Part shown: one piece after another, positions 32,725 through 40,836 of the stretch | How positions within the stretch are numbered: the first letter of the stretch is position 1 | Layout: each line of letters begins with the position of its first letter | Assembly: GCA_902478055.1 (NCBI GenBank) | Contig: CABSJL010000014.1 | Span: 1 to 49,330 of the forward strand | Length of the DNA stretch: 49,330 nucleotides | Direction: 5' to 3' | Source: an uncultured Veillonella sp. | GTDB lineage: Bacteria; Bacillota; Negativicutes; Veillonellales; Veillonellaceae | Position numbers and translations under genes: made by a program | The notes under the pieces: generated by a model | The model's database searches: none | What the model was told of the DNA's origin: nothing | The model's input: only the letters and a program-made list of their open reading frames with translations

Positions 32725-34092
32725 TTAGAAGAATACGTAACGGATGATAACGAGTACCGCTAATACGTACATAATCCAGTTAACTTCTTTTGCACGACCT
32801 GCAATGATTTTGAGTAGAGGGTATGCAATAAGACCTGCAGAGATACCATTAGCGATGCTGTATGTGAACGGCATCAAAACGATAACGAGGAATGCAGGGA
32901 AGCCTTCTGTCCAATCATCGAAGTCGATATTTCTGATAGCGCCTAACATGAGGGCGCCAACGATGATAAGAACAGGAGATGTGGCTGCATTTGGTACCAA
33001 GGATACGATTGGAGCCAAGAACAAGCAGATTAAAAATAATACGCCTGTTGTGACAGCCGTTAAGCCTGTACGGCCACCAGCACCTACACCTGCCGCACTT
33101 TCAACAAAGGCAGTAATCGTAGAAGTACCGAGCAATGCACCAGCACTAACGCCGATAGCATCGACAGTCATAGCTTTACCAAGACCTGGGAATTTACCAG
33201 ATTTAGGATCTGCAATTTTCGCCTCTGTAGCAGTACCAATCAACGTACCCATGGAGTCGAACAATTCTACGAAGGTGAAGGAGAAGATAATCGTGATTAA
33301 GCCCATGTGGAGCGCACCAGGAATATCTAATTGAAGGAATGCTGCTTTAGAGAAATCAGGAACAGCTAATACAGTGAAGTTCTCAGGCATTGTGGAAAGG
33401 CCAGTAGCATAGGAAAGAATTGTTGTTGCTGCCACACCAATCAAGAGGGAACCTTGAATTTTACGAGCCATCAATAGAGCTGTAAAGATGAGAGAGAATA
33501 GAGCTAACAATGTTTCACCACTGTGCAAATTACCGAGTGTTAAGAGTGCTTCGGATGCAGGTGGTACTAAGTTACCATGTGTTTGCACAACTTGACCTAA
33601 GGAGTTTGGAGACAAACTAATAGAGATAGCCATCAAGCCGGACAATTTTAAGCCGATGATAGCAATGAAGAGGCCGATACCAACGGTAATGGCAACCTTC
33701 ATAGAGGCCGGGATGCCTTCAACAATCATTTGTCGTATCGATGTAAGTGTTAATACGAGGAATACGAGACCGGAAATGAACACCGCACCTAATGCTGTTT
33801 GCCAGGATACGCCCATACCGAGAACTACGGTAAAGGAGTAAAAGGCTAAGAGGCCAACCCCTGGAGCGAGGGCAATCGGATAGTTTACAAATAAACCCAT
33901 AGCAATCGTTACAAGGCCACCACCTAAGGCAGTAGCTATGAGGACTGCATCTTTATCCATCCCTCCGAGACTAAGAATGTTAGGCGCCAAGAATAGGATG
34001 TACGCCATCGTGATAAACGTAGTAATACCAGCTAAAATTTCGGTTTTAACAGTTGTACCGCGTTCACTGAGTTGAAATAGTTTATCTAACAT
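32725..34092 (-). CDS. NCS2 family purine permease (guanine/hypoxanthine or adenine type)
   Basis: A 455-residue nucleobase:cation symporter of the AzgA/PbuG branch of NCS2, with 12 or more membrane helices. Signatures are the N-terminal ERGTTVKTEILAGITTFITMAYILF, the FVELFDSMGTLIGTA motif, and the TSTITAFVESAAGVGAGGRTG loop that lines the substrate site. It imports hypoxanthine, guanine or adenine; the sequence does not decide which. The start at 34092 follows AGGAGGATG. No purine riboswitch was recognised in the short divergent gap to the Rrf2 gene. Confidence 0.92.
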   Translation of the reverse strand: MLDKLFQLSERGTTVKTEILAGITTFITMAYILFLAPNILSLGGMDKDAVLIATALGGGLVTIAMGLFVNYPIALAPGVGLLAFYSFTVVLGMGVSWQTALGAVFISGLVFLVLTLTSIRQMIVEGIPASMKVAITVGIGLFIAIIGLKLSGLMAISISLSPNSLGQVVQTHGNLVPPASEALLTLGNLHSGETLLALFSLIFTALLMARKIQGSLLIGVAATTILSYATGLSTMPENFTVLAVPDFSKAAFLQLDIPGALHMGLITIIFSFTFVELFDSMGTLIGTATEAKIADPKSGKFPGLGKAMTVDAIGVSAGALLGTSTITAFVESAAGVGAGGRTGLTAVTTGVLFLICLFLAPIVSLVPNAATSPVLIIVGALMLGAIRNIDFDDWTEGFPAFLVIVLMPFTYSIANGISAGLIAYPLLKIIAGRAKEVNWIMYVLAVLVIIRYVFF

Positions 34093-34235
34093 TAGATAAC
34101 ATCCTCCTATATGAAATTAAAAAATACCCAAATAAAATATTTCGATATATGTATAGTGTATCATATTTCCCACCATTTTTTGTATGAATTTGTGATATAC
34201 TATAAATATATTATGAATGACTTAGAGGTTAACTT

Positions 34236-34655
34236 ATGAAAATATCTACAAAAGGGCGTTATGCCTTACGGATATTGGCGGATATTGCAGAGCACGGGGT
34301 AGAAAAAAATGTACCAATTCGTGAGATTGCAGAACGCCAAGGATTTTCCGATAAATACTTAGAGGGGATTGTATCTCGCTTATCTTCCGCTGGCCTCGTT
34401 AAAAGTGGACGTGGTAAATACGGTGGATATCGCTTGGTAAAATCGCCGGCTGAATACAATGTATATGAAATTTTATATGCTGCAGAGGACTCCATTGCTC
34501 TCGTATCTTGTTTAGAAGACGATGTAGAGCCATGTCCGATGTTTAACGATTGCTTGACTGCTCCATTGTGGCAGTACTTGCAAGATGAATTCCGTCATGT
34601 TATGGAACGCGTATCCTTACAGGATGTAATGGATCACAAGTTTCCAACGGAATAA
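34236..34655 (+). CDS. Rrf2 family transcriptional regulator
   Basis: A 139-residue winged-helix regulator. The N-terminal MKISTKGRYALRILADIAEHG, the recognition helix area RQGFSDKYLEGIVSRLSSAGLVKSGRGKYGGYRL, and the dimer helix are typical of Rrf2/IscR/CymR proteins. Three cysteines, SCLEDDVEPCPMFNDC, are spaced by 8 and 6 residues, compatible with binding an iron-sulfur cluster; this spacing is that of rhizobial RirA and wider than in IscR. It could sense Fe-S status, iron or NO. The target is unknown; it lies divergent from the purine permease and upstream of an MFS exporter. Confidence 0.9.
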   Translation: MKISTKGRYALRILADIAEHGVEKNVPIREIAERQGFSDKYLEGIVSRLSSAGLVKSGRGKYGGYRLVKSPAEYNVYEILYAAEDSIALVSCLEDDVEPCPMFNDCLTAPLWQYLQDEFRHVMERVSLQDVMDHKFPTE

Positions 34656-34748
34656 ATGAGAGAGTCGCGTATCATATGCGGCTCTTATTTATATAGAATG
34701 TAAAAGTATCTTGCTATATATACTTTTATATATGAAAGGAGGGACCGA

Positions 34749-35981
34749 ATGAGTACCACTACATATGACGCTCGCGGTGGCATGCGCAATGTATGGATTA
34801 TTACGGCGGCCATGACAGTGCTAGCCATATGTTACACCATGATCATTCCGTTTTTGCCTATCTATCTCTTAGAATTAGGCGTTCCAAAGGCTGACGTAGC
34901 TCTTTGGTCGGGTCTCGTTTTCGGTATTACCTTTCTCATTGCAGGCATTATGGCTCCTATATGGGGTAAGATTGCCGATAATAAAGGTAAAAAACGGATG
35001 GCCTTGCGCGCCGGCTTTGCCATCGCTATCTGTTATGTATTAATTGGATTAGTTACAGACCAATATCAATTACTCATGGGGCGTGCCCTCGTTGGTTTTG
35101 CTAATGGATTCTATCCGGCGGCAATGACTATGGTGTCCCTTAGTGTTGATGAAAAACAGGTTGGTAGAGCATTAGGTATATTTCAAACCGGTCTTATCTT
35201 AGGCAATGTCATTGGCCCGTTTTTAGGTGGCGCTGTTGAGAGTGTTGTAGGAATGCGACCTGTATTTTATGTATCTGGTATTGTTGTATTTATTGCGACT
35301 TTGGCCGTATTATTTTTTGTGAAAGAACCAAAATTACATGCTGTGGGTGCCGATGGAAAAGAACAAGCTGCTCACCATACCAAATCTACATCCTTACGTG
35401 AAGACTTTAAAGCGGTTCAACAACAGCCTGTATTAGTACGATTACTTTGGATATTCTTCTTCATGCAATGCGCTATTATGATGTTGCAACCTATTTTGGC
35501 CCTCTATGTAGGAGATATGCAAGGCACTATGGAAGGGGCCGCTATTATTTCTGGTACCATCCTCAGTATCGGTGGGTTAGCTGGTTCTTTAACGACCAAT
35601 ATTTGGGTGCGTATTGGAGAACGAAGAGGTTACTTTAAAACGATTTCCTACTGTATGTTAGGCAGTGGTGTTGTCCTCTTACTCCAAAGCTTACCTGTAG
35701 GTATTTGGTGGTTTGGTGTGTTACAAGTCTTAATTGGTTCTTGTATTGTAGGCATTAACCCATCCCTAAGTGCAGCGGTAACCCTCAATACAGATCCAAG
35801 TTTTAGAGGCCGCATGTTTGGTATGACTACGACGGCTCAACAATTTGGGTCTATGGTTGGTCCTGTGTTTGCAAGTATTGTATCTACTTATGTTGGCATA
35901 TCCTATGTATTTAGTATTACAGGCTTGTTATTGCTATATATGGCATTCCAATCTAGAAAACTATCTGCCAAGCACGAATAA
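34749..35981 (+). CDS. MFS transporter, drug-efflux type
   Basis: A 410-residue major facilitator with 12 predicted helices. MFS motif A is visible as GIMAPIWGKIADNKGKKRMAL between helices 2 and 3, and the GFANGFYPAAMTMVSLSV and GLILGNVIGPFLGG (motif C like) segments fit the DHA1 drug:proton antiporter group (Bmr/MdtG-like). A central cytosolic loop precedes the second half (FKAVQQQPVLVRLLWI). ATG follows GAAAGGAGGG. The substrate is unknown. It follows the Rrf2 gene by 93 bases and may be controlled by it. A terminator follows. Confidence 0.9.
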   Translation: MSTTTYDARGGMRNVWIITAAMTVLAICYTMIIPFLPIYLLELGVPKADVALWSGLVFGITFLIAGIMAPIWGKIADNKGKKRMALRAGFAIAICYVLIGLVTDQYQLLMGRALVGFANGFYPAAMTMVSLSVDEKQVGRALGIFQTGLILGNVIGPFLGGAVESVVGMRPVFYVSGIVVFIATLAVLFFVKEPKLHAVGADGKEQAAHHTKSTSLREDFKAVQQQPVLVRLLWIFFFMQCAIMMLQPILALYVGDMQGTMEGAAIISGTILSIGGLAGSLTTNIWVRIGERRGYFKTISYCMLGSGVVLLLQSLPVGIWWFGVLQVLIGSCIVGINPSLSAAVTLNTDPSFRGRMFGMTTTAQQFGSMVGPVFASIVSTYVGISYVFSITGLLLLYMAFQSRKLSAKHE

Positions 35982-35995
35982 TGCTATAAATGATT

Positions 35996-36024
35996 ACTCC
36001 ACACGATTATGTGTGGAGTTTTTA
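35996..36024 (+). terminator. Terminator after the MFS gene
   Basis: ACTCCACAC (35996-36004) pairs with GTGTGGAGT (36011-36019), followed by T5. Confidence 0.9.
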
Positions 36025-36282
36025 TTTAGAGAGATTAGATATACTCATCAGGATTGAATAATATGACCAATTTTAATAAGACCGAGAAAATAGGATATAA
36101 CAAAAAATTATGTTAATCGATAATCTAAGAATACATTTTTAGTGCATAATAACGGGCTTTCATACGCTTTTTGTGAATAGCAATCCAATATAGCCGGATT
36201 GATTGCTTTTACCAAAATATTGGTATATAGTTAGTTTAAGGTAAGTCATTTGTCTCACCCTGTGGGACGGAAAGGAGTTATT
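36025..36282 (+). other. Upstream region of aroD with two small hairpins
   Basis: AGCAATCC at 36179-36186 can pair with GGATTGATTGCT around 36196-36207, followed by TTTT, which resembles a weak terminator or attenuator. A second small hairpin, CCC-TGT-GGG with flanking GTC/GAC, lies at about 36252-36267 just before the AAAGGAG site of aroD. No leader ORF rich in aromatic codons was found here. Confidence 0.35.
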
Positions 36283-37077
36283 ATGGTCCGTATCGGTCAT
36301 GCAGTACTCGGCGAAAAGGGTACAAAGATATGTGTTCCTATTGTGGGCACAACAATGAAAGAAATTTTAGATGCTACTGCGGTTGCATGTAATACACCAT
36401 GTCATGTAGTGGAGCTACGCATTGACTATTACGAGCGGGCCCACTCCATTGACGCTATTATTGAACTGTTAATGCTCATCAAGCCTCAATTAAAAGGTCG
36501 TGCCTTGTTATTTACATGGCGCACAAAGGGTGAAGGTGGGGAGAAATCTATTTCCTCACAAGACTACTTCACAATGTTAGAGCGTATTATTCCTACAGGT
36601 TTAGTAGATGCTATCGACATTGAACTCTTCTTTGATCAAGATAGAATGCTCAAAACCATTGAGTTTGCCAAGGTACATGGTATTACGATTATCATGAGTA
36701 ACCATGATTTCCATGGTACACCAAGTCATGAGGTCATTGTAAATCGCCTCATTCAAATGAAAGAGTTTTTGGCAGATGTGCCAAAGATGGCGGTCATGCC
36801 GCATACAACGGGCGATGTTCTTACGCTCCTCGAAGCGACGGCTGAAGTAAAGGCCTTATATCCATCAGATCCAATTATTACGATGGCCATGGGTCCACTA
36901 GGGGCTGTGACACGTGCTGCCGGCGCTCTATTCGGCAATGCTATGACCTTTGCCTCTGCAGGCAAAGCATCTGCACCAGGCCAAATCGATGTACATGAAC
37001 TAAAACGAATTCTTGACACCATCGACGTAGATGGCGTATTCGATGAACAACAACATAAACGCGTAAAAGTACATTAA
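36283..37077 (+). CDS. aroD: Type I 3-dehydroquinate dehydratase
   Basis: A 264-residue class I dehydroquinase, step three of the shikimate pathway, forming a Schiff base with 3-dehydroquinate. The catalytic His141 lies in IMSNHDFHGTP and the Schiff-base Lys168 in VPKMAVMP; the GPLGAVTRAAGALFG segment near the C-terminus is also typical. ATG 36283 follows AAAGGAG. It is the only shikimate pathway gene here outside the minus-strand aro operon; it is convergent with it and separated from it by a toxin-antitoxin pair. Confidence 0.94.
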   Translation: MVRIGHAVLGEKGTKICVPIVGTTMKEILDATAVACNTPCHVVELRIDYYERAHSIDAIIELLMLIKPQLKGRALLFTWRTKGEGGEKSISSQDYFTMLERIIPTGLVDAIDIELFFDQDRMLKTIEFAKVHGITIIMSNHDFHGTPSHEVIVNRLIQMKEFLADVPKMAVMPHTTGDVLTLLEATAEVKALYPSDPIITMAMGPLGAVTRAAGALFGNAMTFASAGKASAPGQIDVHELKRILDTIDVDGVFDEQQHKRVKVH

Positions 37078-37104
37078 AAAAGTCGGCGAAAGCCGACTTT
37101 TTTA
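37076..37104. terminator. Bidirectional terminator between aroD and the toxin gene
   Basis: AGTCGGC (37081-37087), GAAA tetraloop, GCCGACT (37092-37098), flanked by A and T tracts; it overlaps the last codons of the convergent toxin gene. Confidence 0.92.
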
Positions 37105-37404
37105 TTTGTCTTGTAGTTCTTGTAATATATTCATACGAGATGGTCGAATATAGAAAATATAGATATAATTACCTATAACTTTATATAGAATAAGATACTT
37201 TTTGTATGATAATTTTCTGTATTTTTCCTTACTATCTACAATAGGATAGCGCTCAGGAAAAATAGATAATGAACATATTTTTTGGTAAATTTGCGATAAT
37301 TCTTTTTGAATAAACGCAGTGTCTATAAAGCGTTGCTTTAATGAAAGTTTGAGATTTACTATGTCAGATTTAGCAGTAGGGGTCAAAATTATTGTATATC
37401 TCAT
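37102..37404 (-). CDS. RelE/ParE family toxin
   Basis: A 100-residue protein with the RelE/ParE fold pattern: MRYTIILTPTAKSDIVNLKLSL at the start, then the central helix pair, and the C-terminal KYRKLSYKKYLILYKVIGNYIYIFYI strands ending at an Arg-containing RPSRMN. RelE toxins cleave mRNA on the ribosome and ParE toxins poison gyrase; the sequence alone does not separate them. Start at the internal ATG (37404) preceded by GGAGG; the upstream ATG overlaps that site. It follows the antitoxin gene by 14 bases. Confidence 0.87.
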   Translation of the reverse strand: MRYTIILTPTAKSDIVNLKLSLKQRFIDTAFIQKELSQIYQKICSLSIFPERYPIVDSKEKYRKLSYKKYLILYKVIGNYIYIFYIRPSRMNILQELQDK

Positions 37405-37418
37405 TTTAACCTCCATAC

Positions 37419-38027
37419 TTATAAATCTTTAAGGAGCTCATTAAAGACTTTTTTAGCAGGTTCGCCAATTCCCTTTTTTGCTTGATTAAGTCCTATCTCT
37501 ATTCTTGTGTTTAAATCTTCTTTAGTCCATAAATCATCATTTATAGCATCAATCCATTCTGGACGATGGATAGTTTGAGGAATATCGTTAGTGAATTGTA
37601 TTTGTTTAGATACAATTGTGACGGTTTGAGATATGGTTAATCCCATTTCTTTTAGAATTGCCGTAGTGAGTGTCTTAACTTTAGGGTTTATACGGATATT
37701 GAGTATGCCTGTTTTATCAATTTTATCAAAGGATATTTCTACCTCGTTTTCTGTTGATGCTCCGTATGTATTTATTGTATCTGAGGCCTTTAATGTTGTT
37801 CGGGGGTGTTCGTAGGTGCCGTCATTGTTGAGTGTACTTGGCGTTGGTGTTTTTTCTGTAGGAGTTGTTGGTAAAGCAATAGCGAAAGGAATGCGACGTT
37901 CTTTTATAATTTGACGAAATAGTGCGTCTAGCATGGATGTATAGGATAGGCCCTGTGCCTTTAATATGCTAGATACTTCCTGTTTTAGCTCTTCGTTGAT
38001 GCGGACTTGTAGGTTTACGGTTTTCAT
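37419..38027 (-). CDS. Antitoxin with two RelB/DinJ-like ribbon-helix-helix domains
   Basis: A 202-residue protein, about twice the usual 80-100 residues. The N-terminal domain (KTVNLQVRINEELKQEVSSI ... ALFRQIIKERRIPFAI) is a RelB/DinJ ribbon-helix-helix. After a polar linker rich in Thr and Pro comes a second copy near residues 109-157 (GILNIRINPKVKTLTTAIL ... VSKQIQFTNDIPQTI), also RelB/DinJ-like. The C-terminal tail should wrap the toxin. Antitoxin before toxin is the usual order. An inverted repeat upstream (38122-38146) is the likely operator. The double domain could bind DNA as an internal pseudo-dimer. Confidence 0.82.
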   Translation of the reverse strand: MKTVNLQVRINEELKQEVSSILKAQGLSYTSMLDALFRQIIKERRIPFAIALPTTPTEKTPTPSTLNNDGTYEHPRTTLKASDTINTYGASTENEVEISFDKIDKTGILNIRINPKVKTLTTAILKEMGLTISQTVTIVSKQIQFTNDIPQTIHRPEWIDAINDDLWTKEDLNTRIEIGLNQAKKGIGEPAKKVFNELLKDL

Positions 38028-38121
38028 AGTATCTCTCCTAGTATTCTTTTGGCTTGTGACTGTAATTCGTTGATCATATTGTTGATTTTATATTAAAAGG
38101 TATTTACGTTAATCAATTCTA

Positions 38122-38146
38122 TTTGTAATTACATTGTAATTGCAAA
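38122..38146 (-). promoter_or_regulatory. Probable operator of the toxin-antitoxin operon
   Basis: TTTGTAATTAC (38122-38132), three bases, GTAATTGCAAA (38136-38146): a near-perfect inverted repeat with one mismatch per arm, about 95 bases upstream of the antitoxin start. On the minus strand a TTGATT (-35 like) follows at about 38110-38115 and an AT-rich -10 near 38091, so a bound repressor would sit on the promoter. Confidence 0.55.
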
Positions 38147-38187
38147 TATGGTTTTCTACAAATATATATAATACATAGGGGAAATAA

Positions 38188-38226
38188 AAAAGCAGTAGTT
38201 ATCCATAGGATAGCTACTGCTTTTCA
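38188..38226. terminator. Terminator of the aro operon (minus strand)
   Basis: GCAGTAGTTATCC (38192-38204) pairs with GGATAGCTACTGC (38208-38220) with one wobble; A-rich sequence on the left gives the T tract for the minus strand, and TTTT on the right makes it bidirectional. The rest of the 38028-38337 gap holds two weak AT-rich hairpins and no gene. Confidence 0.82.
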
Positions 38227-38337
38227 GTTTATATCATAGGTATTATGATATGCGTTTTAGTTTTATCTAGAAATACAGATATAGATGCTCTTACTGATTT
38301 ATTTGTGAAGCGTTTTATAAATACGCTATACAAACGA

Positions 38338-39573
38338 TTATAATAGGTTTGCTTCGAAGTCTTCTAGGATAGCCGCTACTGTTTCTGGTGCATTGCGGTT
38401 ATGTTCTATTATGCATTGAGCGAAGCTTTCATACATTGGTGTACGAATTTCTTCGAGCTCGCGTAAACGGTCTAGACCACCACTAGAGAGTACACGACCG
38501 GAGGTAGATAGGTTTTCTACTGGTTGTGTTAATTGGTAAATGCGACCATTTTGGCGTAGGTGTGCGTAGTTTTTAGGCACTGTTACACAGCCACCGCCAG
38601 TGGAAATAATAAGACCTGTTTGGGTACCGAATTTTGCAATCATTTCCGCTTCTTTTTCACGGAATGCTGGTTCCCCTTGTTCTGTAATGTATGTGGAAAT
38701 GTCTCCAATTTCTTTTTCTAGCTCATGATCCACATCAATGCAGGTACGGCCCATTTCTTCACCGAGCGCTTTGCCGACTGTAGTTTTTCCTACGCCAGGC
38801 ATGCCGATGAGAATGATGTTTTCCTTTTCGCGGCGCATATCGCGCAAGATTTGCTCGATTTCTTTCGTGCCAAAGCTTTCACCTTGGAAATGGTTAGCCG
38901 CCTCAACACCTTGTGCAACAAGGAATGGCAAGCCATCACAATGAGGAATTTCCATCATTTCTGCTTGTAACAGTAAAATCGTACGGCGTGGATTGTAGAT
39001 GAGGTCTACAACGCCTTCCAATTTAGAAAACTGCGTAATATCGATAAGGTTGGCTGGATTATGAGGGTACATGCCGATAGGGGTACAGTTAATAATAATC
39101 TGCACTGTTTCATAATAGTTTGGCGCATCACCATAGAATGGAGCCGTTTTGCGAGATAAATGGACGATGTTTTTAGCACCTAAATCTTCGAGAGCTACGT
39201 GAACAGTAGCAGAGGAAGCGCCATCGCCCAGAATAATACATTCCTTACCAGATGCATCGATACCAGCATGTTGTAGTGTAAATACAAAGCCATCATAGTC
39301 TGTATTATAGCCATGCCATTTACCGTCTTTACGGACCATTGTGTTCACACAACCGATGCGCTCTGCACGAGGGTCAACCACATCACAAGCTTCAAGGGCA
39401 TTTACCTTGTAAGGAATGGTAATGTTAATGCCTTGTAATTCCGGATCAGCGAAGAACTCTTGTAATTGGCTTGGTTCGCGCTCAAATAATTTATAATTTG
39501 TATTCCCTAACGCACTATGAATGCGAGGGGAGAAGCTATGGCCCAACGTACGGCCAAGTAAACCAAATTTCAT
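38338..39573 (-). CDS. Fused shikimate dehydrogenase - shikimate kinase
   Basis: A 411-residue bifunctional enzyme. Residues 1 to about 245 are AroE: MKFGLLGRTLGHSFSPRIH with the substrate-binding Ser-x-Ser-type motif, NITIPYK with the catalytic Lys, and the NADP loop ILGDGASSATVHVAL. From about residue 250 it is AroK: P-loop GMPGVGKTT, the DVDHELEKEIG shikimate-binding Asp segment, Arg in EPAFREKE, and the STGGGCV motif. The two catalyse consecutive-stage steps (dehydroshikimate to shikimate to shikimate 3-phosphate). Start at the ATG complementary to 39571-39573, after AGGAGGTCC; upstream in-frame codons would cross a hairpin. Last gene of the aro operon. Confidence 0.93.
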   Translation of the reverse strand: MKFGLLGRTLGHSFSPRIHSALGNTNYKLFEREPSQLQEFFADPELQGINITIPYKVNALEACDVVDPRAERIGCVNTMVRKDGKWHGYNTDYDGFVFTLQHAGIDASGKECIILGDGASSATVHVALEDLGAKNIVHLSRKTAPFYGDAPNYYETVQIIINCTPIGMYPHNPANLIDITQFSKLEGVVDLIYNPRRTILLLQAEMMEIPHCDGLPFLVAQGVEAANHFQGESFGTKEIEQILRDMRREKENIILIGMPGVGKTTVGKALGEEMGRTCIDVDHELEKEIGDISTYITEQGEPAFREKEAEMIAKFGTQTGLIISTGGGCVTVPKNYAHLRQNGRIYQLTQPVENLSTSGRVLSSGGLDRLRELEEIRTPMYESFAQCIIEHNRNAPETVAAILEDFEANLL

Positions 39574-39599
39574 AGGACCTCCTAGGTCAATATACATAG

Positions 39600-39631
39600 A
39601 ATGGCTAATAGGCTGGTACCTATTAGCCATT
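39600..39631 (-). repeat. Intercistronic hairpin between pheA and aroE/aroK
   Basis: A perfect 13-bp inverted repeat, AATGGCTAATAGG (39600-39612) and CCTATTAGCCATT (39619-39631), 6-base loop. No T tract follows on the minus strand, so it is not a standard terminator. Confidence 0.75.
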
Positions 39632-39696
39632 GGAATTTTATAACTATATTCATTGTACTATATATGCCCTTATAGGCACTAGTACGGATGAATATA

Positions 39697-40836
39697 TTAG
39701 TTTTCTGGATAATTACCGAGCAAGCGGAACTTATCTTGGGATGTATGAAGCTCTGCTAGAACGGACAACACCTTTGGATCCGCTAGGGATGCTTCTAAAT
39801 CAAGGTAGAACAAGAACTCAAAGTTATGGCCTACGATAGGGCGAGACTCGAGTTTTGTAAGGTTGACACCGATGTTAGCGAATTTGGTAAGCAATGTGCC
39901 AAGACCACCTGGAGCGTGACTTGCTGTGGTTACTACAGAGATTTTATTAGCCCCTGGATACACATGGAAGTCTTTGCTAATGCAGATAAAGCGTGTATAG
40001 TTGTTATCGCTGTTTTGGATGTTGCGCATTAATGGAGACAAGTTGTACAAGTCTGCACATTGAGGTGCTGCGATAGCGGCTACACCTGGATCATCACTGG
40101 CTGCTACTAGTTGTGCAGCACGAGCTGTGTTATCAAAGGAGCGTAATTCTACACCTTCTAGTTTTTCTAGGAAGTGACTACATTGGCCTAATGCTTGTGG
40201 GTGAGAGATGATAGTATGAATATCTTCTAGTTTTGTGCCTTTTTTCACGAGTAGGTCGTGAGAAATCCATAGGCGTGTACCGCGCACGATATAGCATTTA
40301 CGATCTTCTAGAAGGTCATATACTTCTTTTACAGAACCATTAGAGCTATTTTCGATAGGCAATACACCAAATTGACATTCACCAGACTCAACGGCATCGA
40401 ATACGGCGCGGAATCCTGTTACGTAGTGAATTTGGCTAAGTGGTAATAATTTATCACATGCCACTTGTGCATTGCTACCGAATACGCCAGCACAAGCTAC
40501 GCTGCCTCGTTGAGGAGGCAAGGTAGGGGATTGCTCAATGGCTTTTTTCATTTTTACAGTGAACTCATTATCTTGGAATAATTGTTCTGACTGATAGGTA
40601 CGGCTCAAGCTAAATAATGCTTCGAAGAAACGGCGTGCATATAGATCGAGGTCAGTACCTGCATCTCTCGTTACCTTATCGAGAATGTCGCGCTCCCGTT
40701 TAGCATCGTAAATGGCCTTATTCATTTCTTTCTTTGCCGCTGCTACGTCTTTGGAGAGTTCCATGCGCTCTTTGAATAATTCGAGCATCTGATCGTTTAT
40801 GTCGTTAATTTTAACGCGTACTTCATCTAAGTTCAT
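39697..40836 (-). CDS. pheA: Bifunctional chorismate mutase / prephenate dehydratase
   Basis: A 379-residue P-protein making phenylpyruvate from chorismate. N-terminal AroQ-type mutase (about 1-85; VRVKINDINDQMLELFKERM, with the KAIYDAKRERDIL segment). Prephenate dehydratase from about 105 to 285 (GVFGSNAQVACDKLL, PIENSSNGSVKEVYDLL, YTRFICIS with the catalytic Thr-Arg-Phe). C-terminal ACT domain with the phenylalanine-binding ESRP (TKLESRPIVGHNFEFLFYLD) and HAPGGLGTLL, so feedback inhibition by Phe is likely. ATG 40836 overlaps the end of aroC by 14 bases and follows AGGAG, indicating coupling. Confidence 0.94.
   Translation of the reverse strand: MNLDEVRVKINDINDQMLELFKERMELSKDVAAAKKEMNKAIYDAKRERDILDKVTRDAGTDLDLYARRFFEALFSLSRTYQSEQLFQDNEFTVKMKKAIEQSPTLPPQRGSVACAGVFGSNAQVACDKLLPLSQIHYVTGFRAVFDAVESGECQFGVLPIENSSNGSVKEVYDLLEDRKCYIVRGTRLWISHDLLVKKGTKLEDIHTIISHPQALGQCSHFLEKLEGVELRSFDNTARAAQLVAASDDPGVAAIAAPQCADLYNLSPLMRNIQNSDNNYTRFICISKDFHVYPGANKISVVTTASHAPGGLGTLLTKFANIGVNLTKLESRPIVGHNFEFLFYLDLEASLADPKVLSVLAELHTSQDKFRLLGNYPEN

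Noticed and set aside
36025..36282. An aromatic leader peptide upstream of aroD similar to that of aroF.
   Set aside because: No short ORF with a run of aromatic codons and binding site was found before aroD.
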